This document shows positions 46,878-57,692 of a stretch of 64,000 nucleotides of DNA, in pieces (position 1 is the stretch's first letter; each line of letters opens with the position of its first letter). The notes under the pieces were generated by a model. The model did not search any database. It saw nothing but the letters and a program-made list of their open reading frames with translations, and had not been told where the DNA came from. The position numbers and the translations under genes were made by a program. Source of the DNA: Leptasterias polaris (lineage: Eukaryota > Echinodermata > Asteroidea > Forcipulatida > Asteriidae); assembly GCA_037783415.1 (NCBI GenBank), contig JAZGTN010000179.1, forward strand, positions 412,001 to 476,000. Direction: 5' to 3'.

Positions 46878-47689
46878 TCAGTCACTCCACACCAAGTATT
46901 GGTCAAACTTTAGATAAGATTGGATAGGCCTGACCCTGTGGTAAGTACTCAGTTAATTGGGCCAGCTGGCCGAAGTCATTCTGAATCCTTCATTTTGGCA
47001 ATTGGACCTCCATGATTGTTTAATTTAAGAAGGACTTGGGACTGTTAGGGTTAATGTTTTAACTTAATTAATTGAATTACATTATGCAGGTAAAACAAAC
47101 AAAAAACACAATGGTATTAGCAATAGCATCCCTTTTAAACATCTTGTGTTAGACACATCTTGTTTACGTACTCAGACTCCAGTCTCTCCCTGAGTTCCAG
47201 ATCAAAAGAATAGGTGTGGCACATAGTGTCAAAGATCGCTGCTGATTGCCTGCCCCATTTCCTGTATGTGTATTTACACAGGTGAAGTCCAAACATGAGT
47301 ACATAAGTACTTCAGCCTTGTCTACCTATCTGTGCATGCACATTAACATTGTGATCGTAATTACTTTAAAGGATGATCTAACATTGTAAGAATGTGTCTG
47401 ACATTGTTAGTACGTGTCATTTGTTGGGGAGTGTGTGTTTGTTGTATGTACATCTGGAAAACAAAAATAGTTCCAATACCTTTGCTGTCTTGACACAACA
47501 GCTCTTTTCAGAGCCAAAACTTCTTCTCCCAGAAGAGAGTTGGCTGTGCCATGCTGTACCCGCAAGTTTACTGTTTACTTACTTTCTAATGTCTTGACTC
47601 TTGAGATGTTACACCATGGAGGTGAGCCCAACGGGTATCCCAAGTCCTCCAAAACCGTCTTCAGGAAGTTGTCATAGACCATAGAGCAA
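46878..47689. other. No gene seen
   Basis: Unique-looking AT-rich DNA. Confidence 0.45.
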
Positions 47690-47945
47690 AGAGTAGCTGA
47701 TGGACCAAGAAACAGTTGCTTATCACTAGTCCAGGCATACCAGTCGTATTGTTGTAGTCCAAACATTTGGGTGTTGAGTTCATTTGCCATAGAAGATGTA
47801 TTTTTGGAGGATTCAGAAGAGTCTCGGTCCCTTTGGAACTCCTTGCCTGGTGCATGTTTCCCTCCATCATCCTACAATCTAGACTGTTTTAAGAGAAATA
47901 TCAACTCCTACCTTCAGCTGCCCTCAGTTTTTTCATCTTAAATGT
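47690..47945 (+). pseudogene. LINE ORF2 C-terminal relic
   Basis: The + strand frame reads LWNSLPGACFPPSSYNLDCF, then KRNINSYLQLPS and a stop: the W-N-S-L-P...L-x-x-F-K terminal signature of LINE ORF2. Upstream GTCCAAACATTTGGGTGTT is shared with 19420-19545. Only the last few dozen codons survive. Confidence 0.72.
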
Positions 47946-49095
47946 TTTCTTGTTAATTGTAGCCCCTTACCCTTACCAAGAGTGGTTTTAGCCTTGTTTT
48001 GGGTGAGCTTGCATTAAAAAACTTAACTCGATCAAATTCAACATTTTATATGACGTTGCATCTTTCATAGAGTGGATAACTTTTCTATAGGACTTTGAAT
48101 ACAAGTAGAAGTACATACTCTTCTGTCAGTACAAGAACAAGTTTGATTATGAGTTCAAGCCTTCATTTTTTAAGTGAGGAGGTAAAAGTGCGAGTACAGA
48201 TACCCATAGTCTAGAAGAAAAGTATATGAGTGTAGGAAAGAAAATACTCAAATTTTGAGTATTCGAGTATGATTATACAGCTGTGCTCAGTATTACTTTT
48301 AAAATGTATTCTATACAGTCAAAACTTTCTGTTTTAAGAAACTTGTGGTAACTTATATTTTGTGGGAAAGTATACATCATTGGTTTTTTGAAAGAGTAAG
48401 TTCATTCCCATCCTGTAGTGTTAAACACACCATACAAGCAGTCTGTGTAAATTTCATGGCAAATTCTTTGGTCATTGTTTTTAAAGCAAGGGTAAACTGT
48501 CATGCATGTTCTGATCGTGGCAATCAAAAAGCAAAGTTGATATTTGGGGTCTTCAAATGCTGTTTTCTGCACTTTAACAGTTAGTTCAGATTGACGTATT
48601 TCTCTGGGGGATTGGCACTGGTGTATGAAACTTATAATCATTGAGTTTTCGGACTGACGCCAATCAATTATTTTTGTGTGTTGATAGTATGTACCATCAC
48701 TGCACTTTGTCTTTGAATTGTGGTGACATGAACTATTGGGAGTTCATGTGGTTAACATTAGCATCCACAGGAAAGAGAGGATGTTTTTAACAGGACAAGG
48801 CAATGGATGGTTACACCACCACTCTCAGATTAGATGCACTTGCTCTGGTGCTGATCGAGTACAGATGGCTGGTGGAAACTCTCTATCTTTTTAAAACACC
48901 AGGTGCCGTTTGGGGGGGGGGGGGGTGACTACTTCAGTGGTCCACAAACAACAAAGTCTGAATTGACAGGAAAAATGATTTGCTCAATGAGGTGTTTGCA
49001 AAGTGGTTTTACAGCCTCTGGCCGAAAACAGAAGAAGAAAACATCGATCACAAAATCTATTTAGCTGGATTTTTTCAAACATTATTCTGTTTCGA
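47946..49095. other. No gene seen; poly-G at 48912
   Basis: The overlapping sense/antisense frames at 48345-48641 have no motif. G14 at 48912-48925. Confidence 0.45.
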
Positions 49096-49246
49096 CCAGG
49101 GCCCACAGAAATGCCAATTATAAAAAGAAAAATTTGCTGAACAAACTTCTGTTAATGAGCAAAAATTAACATTAAACCAGTCACAGACGGAAATGGCATT
49201 TTGGCATGTAACCTTATTCCGGTAAGCAAAATTGTTTTTGTGCTAA
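49096..49246. mobile_element. MITE family A, heavily eroded
   Basis: GGGCCCACAGAAATGCCAAT at the left and TGTAACCTTATTCCGGTAAG inside match the family. The right end is lost. Confidence 0.55.
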
Positions 49247-49371
49247 CTGAAGATGAGACAACTTATGAAAATCTTTTACAACCACAGATGTTTCAGCCAT
49301 GGGACTAATTTGATGGCACTGATGAAACAAACAGTTAGCTCCACGTAGCTCCACATACCTTGCAGGAAAAA

Positions 49372-49445
49372 ATACTGAGCGCTTTGATACGCCCCTAGGG
49401 GTGTGATAAAGCGCTATATAAGAACCCAGTATTATTATTATTATA
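49372..49445 (+). mobile_element. LINE 3' tail with hairpin and (TTA)n
   Basis: ACTGAGCGCTTTGATACGCC, GTGATAAAGCGCTATATAAG and a (TTA)n run. The AGCGCTTT...AAAGCGCT stem next to TATATAA and (TTA)n is a common LINE terminal structure in marine invertebrates. The reverse form occurs at about 6690-6745. Confidence 0.65.
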
Positions 49446-49584
49446 TCACGTACTTTCCCTTTAACTTGTAATCTGTTGTACTGACTGCCAAATAGGTCAC
49501 TATCACCTTCACTATGACAGTTGCTAGGAATCTAACACCCCCCTTGTATTACATAACTGCCTTGGTCCAATTCATTGCTTAATA

Positions 49585-49742
49585 CACCGATCCATTAAGC
49601 CACGCCCATTTCTCATTGACCAATCACAACCGCGAAATCTGATCACCATTTGAGCCGTTTGGTGATCTTTGCACTAATGGTGATCGGGTTTCGCGGCTGT
49701 GATTGGTCAACTCGTAAGGAGGCGGGGCTTAATGGATCGATC
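49585..49742. mobile_element. Small foldback element with CCAAT boxes
   Basis: CGATCCATTAAGCCACGCCC, GACCAATCACAACCGCGAAA and GATCACCATT are repeated in inverse order at the right (AATGGTGATC, TTTCGCGGCTGTGATTGGTC, GGGCTTAATGGATCG). The arms are about 62 bp with a loop of about 27 nt. Confidence 0.9.
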
Positions 49743-49811
49743 TATTGCATCCAGGGTATTGGTTTAAAAGCCAGCCAGTGTTTGACCTTGTGTTAAGGAC
49801 AGTGTTGTTTA

Positions 49812-49980
49812 CGTGCGTTGTTCACACGACCGATCTTGGCGATTCTAAACAGGGATGCGATTTCCCAGGTAATTTCATCACACGGATTCCTTTCACACGA
49901 CGCAAATTTGCGATTTCATGACACCGATGCGATTTCGTTGCAAACTACCATCGTTTAGAGCGCTCGTGTGAAACGGGCTA
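49812..49980. mobile_element. MITE relic with TTCACACGA ends
   Basis: GTTCACACGACCGAT at the left and GCTCGTGTGAAACGG at the right, plus internal TTTCACACGACGC and repeated GCGATTTC words. Termini not defined. Confidence 0.5.
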
Positions 49981-50038
49981 TAGAAAGGAGTGGCACTTGA
50001 AATAGGAGGTTGTAAACGTTGGAAATACTGCTTTGGAG

Positions 50039-50216
50039 ATCCCAATTTCATAAAGCTGCTTAGCGAATTTTTTTGCTAAACAAAGCATGAGTGAGGTACC
50101 AATTTCAACAATGTAAACTTCATGGAATTTTGACTTTTAACTTGTGGCTGCTAAGCAAAGAGTTGTCCTTGCTGAGCAAGTTTTTTGTGCTGACAGGCTT
50201 TATGAAATTGGTCCTA
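50039..50216. mobile_element. MITE family A, diverged
   Basis: CCCAATTTCATAAAGCTGCT at the left and GGCTTTATGAAATTGG at the right, with TTTTTGTGCTGA replacing the usual inner arm. Confidence 0.75.
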
Positions 50217-50687
50217 GTTCAGCTGTTTGGAGCAGTAACTCTGCGTATAAACACTGAACTGGTTCTCAATATGGCAGTTAGGTTGCCAGACTATTTCTCC
50301 TCTCAGGTTGAGAGATCGAATCATAGGCCTATTCATAATTTTTTTCATTTTTATGATCAAGTTGTAGCCAGCATTGTACCATGATTGTACCTTTTATCAG
50401 AGCAACAGAGGAATGTTAGCCAGAGATAGACTAGTCTTGGTCCAAGCTGTTTCTAACTTAGCCTGGTATTTGTCCTTCTTCTGTTCAAACTTGCTCATGC
50501 CATATGCACATTAATTATGTGGTGAATAAATGCAAAGGTCTTGGAGCCAAGACTAGCCAGAGGGGTGTCTGTCTTATTATTTTTTTTAAGTTACATAAAA
50601 AGGCATTGTATTTAAACAGTTTGTAAACTATCATTGTTAAATTTTCAGCAAATCTGAATACCCTATTTTCAGAGTCTTGGTATCGCC

Positions 50688-50693
50688 TTTATT
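50688..50693 (-). terminator. Candidate polyadenylation signal AATAAA
   Basis: AATAAA on the - strand, about 315 bp past the stop codon of the candidate terminal exon at 51005-51199. The hexamer is common by chance in AT-rich DNA, so its weight comes only from its position. Confidence 0.3.
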
Positions 50694-51004
50694 CAGGGTA
50701 TTTTCTTATCTGAGTGGATTTCAGAGTAATTTCTAATATGATTAGGAGACTTCCAGTTACATTCAGGATCTAAAAATGTCAAATTCATGATCTAATAAGT
50801 TTTCGACCCTGTGACCCACAATATGTGCTTAGTCAGTTAATCCTGTACCATGAACCTTTTCTTCAGCTTATCCATCTCACTGATGAAGGAGACAGGTTGC
50901 ATCCTCTCACTGTCAGGCCTGATCAGTTAACTCTCCTGCATATCATCTAGGATTTAGTCCCAAAAACTGTAACTATGCCAAATGATTCTTAAACCTGAAA
51001 GGGA

Positions 51005-51199
51005 TTAGGAGTTTATCTCTGTGGAAAGCTGGAGACGTTCCAAAAGATGGTTAATCGATGCTTTCCTGGATTTATAACCAACAAGGAAAGCGTCACAGAG
51101 TTCCACTGATAATACACGGAGATGTTCGTTTATTGTTTGGTAGACAGGGGTACGGGTTTTTTTGAAAACCTGTTTTAGAGGTATGGTTTTCATCACATG
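51005..51199 (-). CDS. Candidate 3'-terminal exon of an unidentified gene
   Basis: On the - strand a strong acceptor (GGTTTTTTAACTTACAG) is followed by a 64-codon frame ending in TAA. It starts HVMKTIPLKQVFKKTRTPVY and later contains LCDAFLVGYKSRKASINHLL. The composition is protein-like (amphipathic, basic, no low complexity), and a canonical AATAAA lies about 315 bp downstream. I do not recognise the family. No transmembrane segment or catalytic motif is visible. Upstream exons should lie at higher coordinates; the open - frames at 51236-51535 lack a good donor, so I do not join them. If the + strand ADAMTS gene spans this region, this would be a nested antisense gene. Confidence 0.45.
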   Translation of the reverse strand, partial: HVMKTIPLKQVFKKTRTPVYQTINEHLRVLSVELCDAFLVGYKSRKASINHLLERLQLSTEINS

Positions 51200-53628
51200 C
51201 TGTAAGTTAAAAAACCAAACAGATGACACAGTAAGTCATTCCTCTTCAAACAGATTTCTTGAGGAGATTGTGTCATCATTCGTTTTTTTTCTCAAGTCTT
51301 GGCCAGGTTCGTATATAGGGAGATTGATGCTCGGATTTTCGTTATCTGAAGTGATGTTGGCTACAATTAGGGCATAAAGTTGGTTCCAGACCAGACCAGG
51401 AGGAAGTGAATTGGAATTGTGGTTACTTGTTTGATGGATGGAGGGCCTGATTAATGAACGTGTTTTGTTGGACCCATTTATGTGGTTTTGTTTTGTCTTG
51501 TTGGTGGTGGCCGTGGAACTTTGCTTCAAAGGCAATGCAGAAGTATGAGTAGAAGCATTTAGCTAGGTTTATCCAAAGTGAACCATAGTGTTTTGAGATG
51601 CTATCATAAGCAACTTGGCATAGCTCGGAGAGGGGGGGCAAGGTGGGTCACATGGTGTAGGAAACTGACCGAGGTTTTGTTTTGTTTTGGTTTTTTATTA
51701 AGCGGTGAGGGTCAGGGTTATAAATAATATTACAATTTCTTGCAAAGTTCAAAGACACAGTAAGTGAGGGGCACCATCATCTAACCCTATCCTGGGTGCC
51801 AGGAACACTAGCTACGCCACTGATCATCACTAAGATTTTATCCTCCATTAAAAGATAATGAAACCTTGAAAGTATCGGGAGACATTACGCTTCCTTTTTA
51901 GTTGATGTGTGTAATTTCTAGCGAGTCTTCAAGAAGAATTGATAAGGCCATATCCCAATTGGCGTCTACAGCTACGGCTATGACTGTTGCTAGGGGTGTT
52001 GCTTAGGGTGTTGCTAAGGACATCTGATAGTTTAATGCATGATGATGCACTGATGAAGCCATAGCCATATCCACTAATTCAGACATGGCCTCAGTCTGCT
52101 GCTACATAGTATATCTGCAGTCCCCAATCAATCAGAGTGAATTTTATCGTCTGGAAGCTTTTTGAGTGTAAAACCTCCCAATCATCTTGATGATGCAACT
52201 ATCTGTGTCTTGTTCCTCACATCCAATAACAATGATTAATACTAGTCTTCATCAGATAAGGAAGGAGCCAGTCTGTTTTCGTTTACCAGACTCGGACCAA
52301 GTCGGAATTGACGGCTGTTGCTATGCGTGTTTATAAGGGCATCCATGCTTCAATGCTTGTTTCGCAGTCTGGTAAGATTTTGTTAAGAATGTGAGAAAAA
52401 AGAACTTGTATCACAGTTATACAAAAGGTATTACACAGTGACTCTGACACTATGGCACAACCTAACTGCGCAAAGTAACTCCATGAAAGTTTAACAACAG
52501 TTCAATTATTTCAGCTGTCATGGAAGCGTTTCTAATTTGGTCATGACACTGAGAAGTTAACCCACAAAAAGTGCAACACATTTACAACATATAGGGCGTC
52601 TTTATGTGCTGAGCGACAACAAAGCATGGGTGTTAAAGTAATACTGTCTGTAACACTTTCCCTGTTACTTGATGTTCATTTTTACTGGATGTGCTCAGGA
52701 AAAGCTCACTTCCCCCTGGAACCTGTCTTGGTAGAAATCCCTCCTATAATAATCTGTCATCCCTATCCACTTGATTTGTGAGAATCGCCCAATTCCCTAA
52801 GTTTTGAAACACAAACGAAATTTGTCTTTTTTTAGTCTGGGTTGTGGAGCTGTGTTTTAACGCTTTCCTGGAAAAAAGTCTCAAATTGATTTTGTTTTGT
52901 TTTTTTGTTACTTGAGGTTTCAGCTGAGTGGAATGTTTGGTTCTTAGCAGAATTGTGTGTGTGTTTGTAGCAACTGTGTGAAATTGGTTGAAGCTTGTGA
53001 AATCCTAGCTGCTTGACCTAGTTTCTCAACTTGGGATGCAAACTGCAAAAGGTGCACTTTTTTCCAGCACCTAAAAAAAAAGTATTCACAGCCGCCTACC
53101 GCACCTTTGGAAGACCAGAGCATTTAACTGTAACACTGATAGCGACAACTTTAACCTCTTCACACAGTGATGGCACAAGTTGCCCAAATGTGAACACCAC
53201 AGGTGCAAACTCTCAACACCCATTTTTTGGGCAGGAGATCTGTTGTAGATTTAATGTTTCCATCTCACTACTGTGGTAGGGTGTGAGACATGGCCTTGCC
53301 CCCCCCCCCCCCAGCATGCAGGGATTAAACGTTGACCTTGAACTCATCATGTTAGGAATGTTCTATTTAGTACAGGATGTTAGGACGCCTGTGAAGGAAG
53401 GTTTGTTATGTTGCCGAGATTTCCACACCCAAAACTTCCAGAAGGAAACGTCTCCCATGTGTTCCTGTTATTAGTGGGAATCACACTCCATGTACAGCTC
53501 ATTCTTGCTTAATGAAGCATACCTGTAATGTAGAAATTTGAAAAAAAGTCGGGGGGGGGGGGTGTGGTTGAGAATTAATTTGGAGTAAATCTTTGACTGC
53601 TATCATAAAATATCAAATAAAATACCTA
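51200..53628. other. No gene called; possible upstream part of the - strand gene
   Basis: Open - frames at 51236-51535 and 51423-51641 lack a usable donor. GTTGCTAGGGGTGTTGCTTA and repeats of it around 51990-52020 form a short local duplication. C14 run at about 53299. Confidence 0.4.
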
Positions 53629-53820
53629 GGCACAATTTTATAGAGCTGCTTGAGCACACAAAGTAGCTAAACACAACAAAAGTATGCTTACCAGAATAAG
53701 GTTACCAGCTAAAATAGCATGTCACATGTATAATCTTTGACTGGTAGCCTGCTTAGTTTTGCTTAGCAGCAAAATTGTAAGCACTACTTTGTGCTTAAGT
53801 GGCTCTATGAAAATGGCCCA
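53629..53820. mobile_element. MITE family A, reverse orientation
   Basis: GGCACAATTTTATAGAGCTG at the left and GGCTCTATGAAAATGGCC at the right. It shows the intact sequence across the site that is interrupted at 36785. Confidence 0.85.
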
Positions 53821-53902
53821 AGTCCTGGATGGGATGCATTAAGCAGGTTTTGTTTTACTCTCAGTGAGCTGTACTTGATGTTTCAAAGATAGATAACAGA
53901 AA

Positions 53903-53979
53903 TGATGCAGCCCAAACAGTTGAAACTACCTCACTTTAAATGATGCAGCCCAAACAGTTGAAACTACCTCACTTTAAAT
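53903..53979. repeat. 38-bp tandem duplication
   Basis: TGATGCAGCCCAAACAGTTG...CACTTTAAA occurs twice back to back with no difference. Confidence 0.95.
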
Positions 53980-54726
53980 TAAGTATTAAGTATTGTCATA
54001 CCCCAAAAGAAAGCTTGAAGGTAACTTGAGATAGCTTTTTTTCAAACAGTGTTTGATTTATTCTCCTGTCAAGACACAGGCACTAAACAATACTTCATAA
54101 CTTTAGGACGAAGGCATTGTAACCATTCTAAGAAAGTTGGCTGAGATTTCATACTCAGTGAAATATCCTAGCTTTGGAATGATAACCAAATAACATGTCC
54201 TGATCCATGTTTCGCTATTGCAATTGATATACATAATTATACTCAATGGGTTTTTCCTGAGAAATATTTGGGGTGATGATGCAGTATCAAACCCTTAAAG
54301 TTGCAGGGATGAGGAAATTTCCGAATTCAGACTTTTGAAAGTTTGCCCAGTTAACAAAAACTGTTGTATGTTTCTCCAATTGAAATAAGTCAGGCTTGTT
54401 GATCTACATGTACTTCTCTAGTGCTGAGGATACTGTTTCCAAAAGCTCCTTGTAATCTTTAACTCCAGGGGTTATCAAAAGGTAAAAATATGCCATTATG
54501 TTTATGCACCTCAAAAGATCTGGATCCAAGTTTCAGCCTTTTTTTGTCAGCAATTACTCTCACCCCAGAAGGTGCTACCTTGTGCTTTTCCAGAACAATT
54601 TCAGGCATCATATAACCTTTGACCCTTAAACATATGGAACTTTACAGGGGAAGTTCATGAATGCTTTGTGCAAGTGATCATTGCACATGTACATGTACAT
54701 GTATGTGAGGTTAACGCTGTTGTAAG

Positions 54727-54873
54727 CTTCTGCTTCAATTATTTCAGTCAAAAGCGATTCAAAGGCAGCACTCATTGGAACTCCCTATATACCTGAAACT
54801 GTGAAACTTTCAAATGCACATGGCATATTCAAGAATATTATAAAATCCTACCTGCATAAAGAATTAATTTGTT
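54727..54873 (+). pseudogene. LINE ORF2 C-terminal relic with frameshift
   Basis: HWNSL in one frame is followed, one frame over, by PETVKLSNAHGIFKNIIK and ...SYLHKELIC then a stop. W-N-S-L-P...S...F-K-x-x-(L/I)-K is the LINE terminal motif. The frame change between the two parts shows it is dead. Confidence 0.7.
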
Positions 54874-55136
54874 GATTTAATTTTCTGTGATGATACGGTC
54901 ATGTATTGTTTTTTGGTTGTTTTCTGCATAGAAGCGCTGTTTGTGGCGGATACCGGCGTTTAGAAAATGTAAATTTTTACTATTATTTGTTTTTAGAGCG
55001 TCAACATTTTTAGTGAAAGTGGAAAAGCCCCTTTAAATATGGACACATGTGTTGTTATTCTTTCCTTCTTCTTTTTGTCTTCCCTTTTTTTGAAATATCT
55101 GAGTCACAAGTCCCTGAAGTGTGTATCTGCACTCCT

Positions 55137-55341
55137 TCAAACAAAGTGATTCATCTGAAGAGAAACTCTATCCCGCCCGCTTTCCTTAAAGAGACTTAGA
55201 CCACCTTCAATTGTGTCTCTGCCACCATCTTTGTCTAGTTCCCCATAGTATCCTGTTTCATCATAATGATTACTGTTTGTCATTTGACCAAAATGAGGTC
55301 CGACTATATTTTCACCATCCATCTTTGGTTTAGTTCCATTA
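55137..55341 (-). CDS. Candidate 3'-terminal exon of an unidentified gene
   Basis: On the - strand a pyrimidine-rich acceptor (TTGTTTTCCTTCCACTCAAAG) precedes a 67-codon frame ending in TGA. The product is rich in Gly, Asp, Glu and Asn, with segments MDGENIVGPHFGQ, HYDETGYYGELDKDGG and a C-terminus RVSLQMNHFV. It has no repeats or homopolymers and reads like a cytoplasmic tail or linker of a real protein; the YY in an acidic context would suit tyrosine phosphorylation, which is only inference. No clear polyA signal is seen before the LINE relic at 54727-54873, and no upstream exon was identified. It could also be an old retrocopy or a chance ORF. Confidence 0.33.
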
Positions 55342-55419
55342 CTTTGAGTGGAAGGAAAACAAGATTGGAAGTTCAGCATGGCTAGGTAGTTTCTTCCCTG
55401 CCTTTCACCTCTGTGTGGA

Positions 55420-55535
55420 CACTGGTTCGAATCCCGCTTCAGATCAGAGCCTCATATGTGGACTGGGTTTTCAGTCCCTACCTGATTGCGTTGGTTTTTG
55501 CCCCAGTAGGGGTTTTCCTTTATATACACATCTAA
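55420..55535 (+). mobile_element. tRNA-SINE 3' part
   Basis: GGACACTGGTTCGAATCCCG is a clean B box, followed by TTTGCCCCAGTAGGGGTTTT and CCTTTATATACACATC, which looks like a SINE tail with a small hairpin. Confidence 0.6.
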
Positions 55536-56169
55536 TACTGATATTCTCTTCTGAAGGTATGTTATGCAGGCCGTTGGGTTTCATTACATATTTAAAGATA
55601 AAGATTATGGTTTATGTTTGAAAAATATATATTATAATCAGGAGTTGCAAGAAAACCGTTTTAAAAAGTTTTACTACAGTGTACGTGATACCTATGCCGA
55701 AAGAATTTTCACATGCTGTCATACATTATTTTGTTCGTTAAATTTAAACATTAGACCCATGTTGTGCCAGGCTTTTTGATCCTTAACACAGGAAGGTGTG
55801 ATAAAATGTCCACTTTACGAGAGAAACAAATTCTTATGTTGAGAGAGGGGTGAATGAAAATAAAGGAATTCCACTGTGGTTTCCTAGCCCCCCAAGCAAC
55901 CAAATCCATGTTCCTTGAAGGAAAGGGACAGGAAGGGGGCTTAAAAGTCGACTGGCGGCAATTTGAGGAAGGGGAAACAGACATAAGGAGAGGGAAATAT
56001 GATAAGAGTTTGTTTTGGTAGGAGTCTGGTCCTTGTTGCTTTATAGGGGTACACCTGAGCAATTTTGTTTTTCTTCAGTGGGGGTCAGAATTCAGAAGGG
56101 GCACATTGAAGGTGGACATGTTAAAGATGTGCTATTTTTTGTTACAAACCACAAAGGAAACCATCTTTA

Positions 56170-56290
56170 TTCATTTTGGGTTATACAAAGAAAAATTTAC
56201 TAGAACAGGATTTGAACCTGCTACTACCGGAAATGTGCCAATGCTCTACCAACTGTGCTATCTCAGTGTTGTAACTTCCACATAACATTC
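56170..56290 (-). mobile_element. tRNA-derived SINE
   Basis: On the - strand: TGAGATAGCACAGTTGGTAG (A box), then GGTTCAAATCCTGTTCTAGT (B box and tail) and AAATTTTTCTTTGTATAACC. Same family as 25986 and 38840. Confidence 0.75.
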
Positions 56291-56436
56291 AAGAGTTATA
56301 CATGTATAGGTAAAAGCTGGACCAGTTTTTAGATTTGCCACCTTTCTTTATAATCGAAAGATGATGAAAATCAGAGAGCATGCAATCTCACAAAATACAA
56401 GATTGTAAGTTTTCTTCCGTTGAGCTGTGTAGAAAT

Positions 56437-56466
56437 CCTGCAGGAAGTCCATGCTCTGTGGCTCTA
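56437..56466 (-). mobile_element. Short relic of the 338-bp TATAGAC MITE
   Basis: CCTGCAGGAAGTCCATGCTC is, in reverse, the GAGCCACARAGCCTGGACTTCCTGCAGG segment (shown in part) of 7907-8244. Only about 30 bp are recognisable. Confidence 0.45.
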
Positions 56467-57255
56467 TGGACCAGTCCATACTTGTATACTAGATAATCTG
56501 TTTATTCTTCCCACACCCTCAAGTGCTTGAACCTTGATGTGGCTATTCTTGAGCTTAGTTACCTGAACCAGTCCTTTCTCTATGCCTAAAACCCATTAAT
56601 GGTTGCGTAACACTCCACTCAAAAGGGTCTGTTACTCACATTTAAAAGATCACCTGACCTTACACCAGGGTCATTCTAGACCTGAAATATGACAAAACCA
56701 GATTTTAGTACTGATAAGCCCTTATCAATTAATATAAGTTTATCCTCGTGTTGTGTTCCTCTTGGATTTTGGGGATAAATGTTTAGAATCGATGTAGAAA
56801 CCCTTGGTAATCTTCAAATGAGTATCGGGTACAGTCAGCCAGTTTCTTAAGATGTCAATGGGTTTATTGTGGCACCATAATAGAATTAAGATGTTAGTTA
56901 AGAATTTCCCTTCAACAATTGTAGGCTATAACTCTCAAAAGCACTCTTATTTATGCTCAGTGCTTTCTGGAGTTTGCATAAGAAGAAAAAAACAGTTCTC
57001 AGTGACCTCGTTGGGGTTTGAACTAAAGATAGATTTCTACTTTCATGGTGCTGTTTAGGCTGAATTCTGCAGAGGGGAGATCCATGAAACTGGGTCCTTT
57101 TATGGTTATAGCATGGCAGTTAGGTGATGGGATTGTGCCTTTGATGGGAGCATAGAATTTAACACAGTCGAAGTATGTCTTGAGTAAGATATTTTGAAAC
57201 ATTAGGGAGAATAACAAGCAATGGTAGCCATTTTGAAAATTTTGAAAAATGCTTT

Positions 57256-57692
57256 TTATAGACCGTATCGAATATGACGTTACCTTTCAAATACCCACAA
57301 CATGGCGTCTGTGAGCGTGTGCGTGTGCGTGTGCCATAGAAATCAAACCAGGAACGCTGAGTGCATGAAAGCGGCCATATCATAGGACAGGCCGTATGCG
57401 CGTCTAAACGTGTATCAATGAAGCACTCAGCGTTCCTGGTTTGATTTCTATGGCACACGCACACGCACACAAGTGTGTAACAGCCTGCAATCGTGGACCC
57501 TCCTTTGTTCAACTCTTTGTGAAAGCAACCGTGGACCACAAAGCTTTCCTTTGTGATAGCAACCGTGGACCTATTGTCCTCTTTTGTTATAGGTCCCCGG
57601 TTTGAATGTGGTTACCTACTCACACGCACACGCACACACAGACGCCATGTTGTGGGTATTTGCAAGGTAACGTCATATTCGATACGGTCTAT
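57256..57692. mobile_element. Foldback element with two nested inverted repeats
   Basis: Outer arms: ATAGACCGTATCGAATATGA, CGTTACCTT, ATACCCACAACATGGCGTCT and a (GTGTGC)n tract, with the inverse at 57620-57692. Inner arms of about 37 bp: GTGTGCCATAGAAATCAAAC...AACGCTGAGTGC at 57330-57367 and the inverse at 57420-57457. GCAACCGTGGACC appears two to three times between the inner and right outer arm. The 126-codon - frame here is a by-product of the repeats. Confidence 0.9.

Noticed and set aside
51236..51535. Upstream exon of the - strand gene ending at 51005
   Set aside because: Protein-like in part, but no GT donor in a usable position before its stop, so I did not join them.
57159..57539. 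126-codon - strand ORF as a gene
   Set aside because: It runs through the arms of a foldback element; its openness follows from the repeat sequence.
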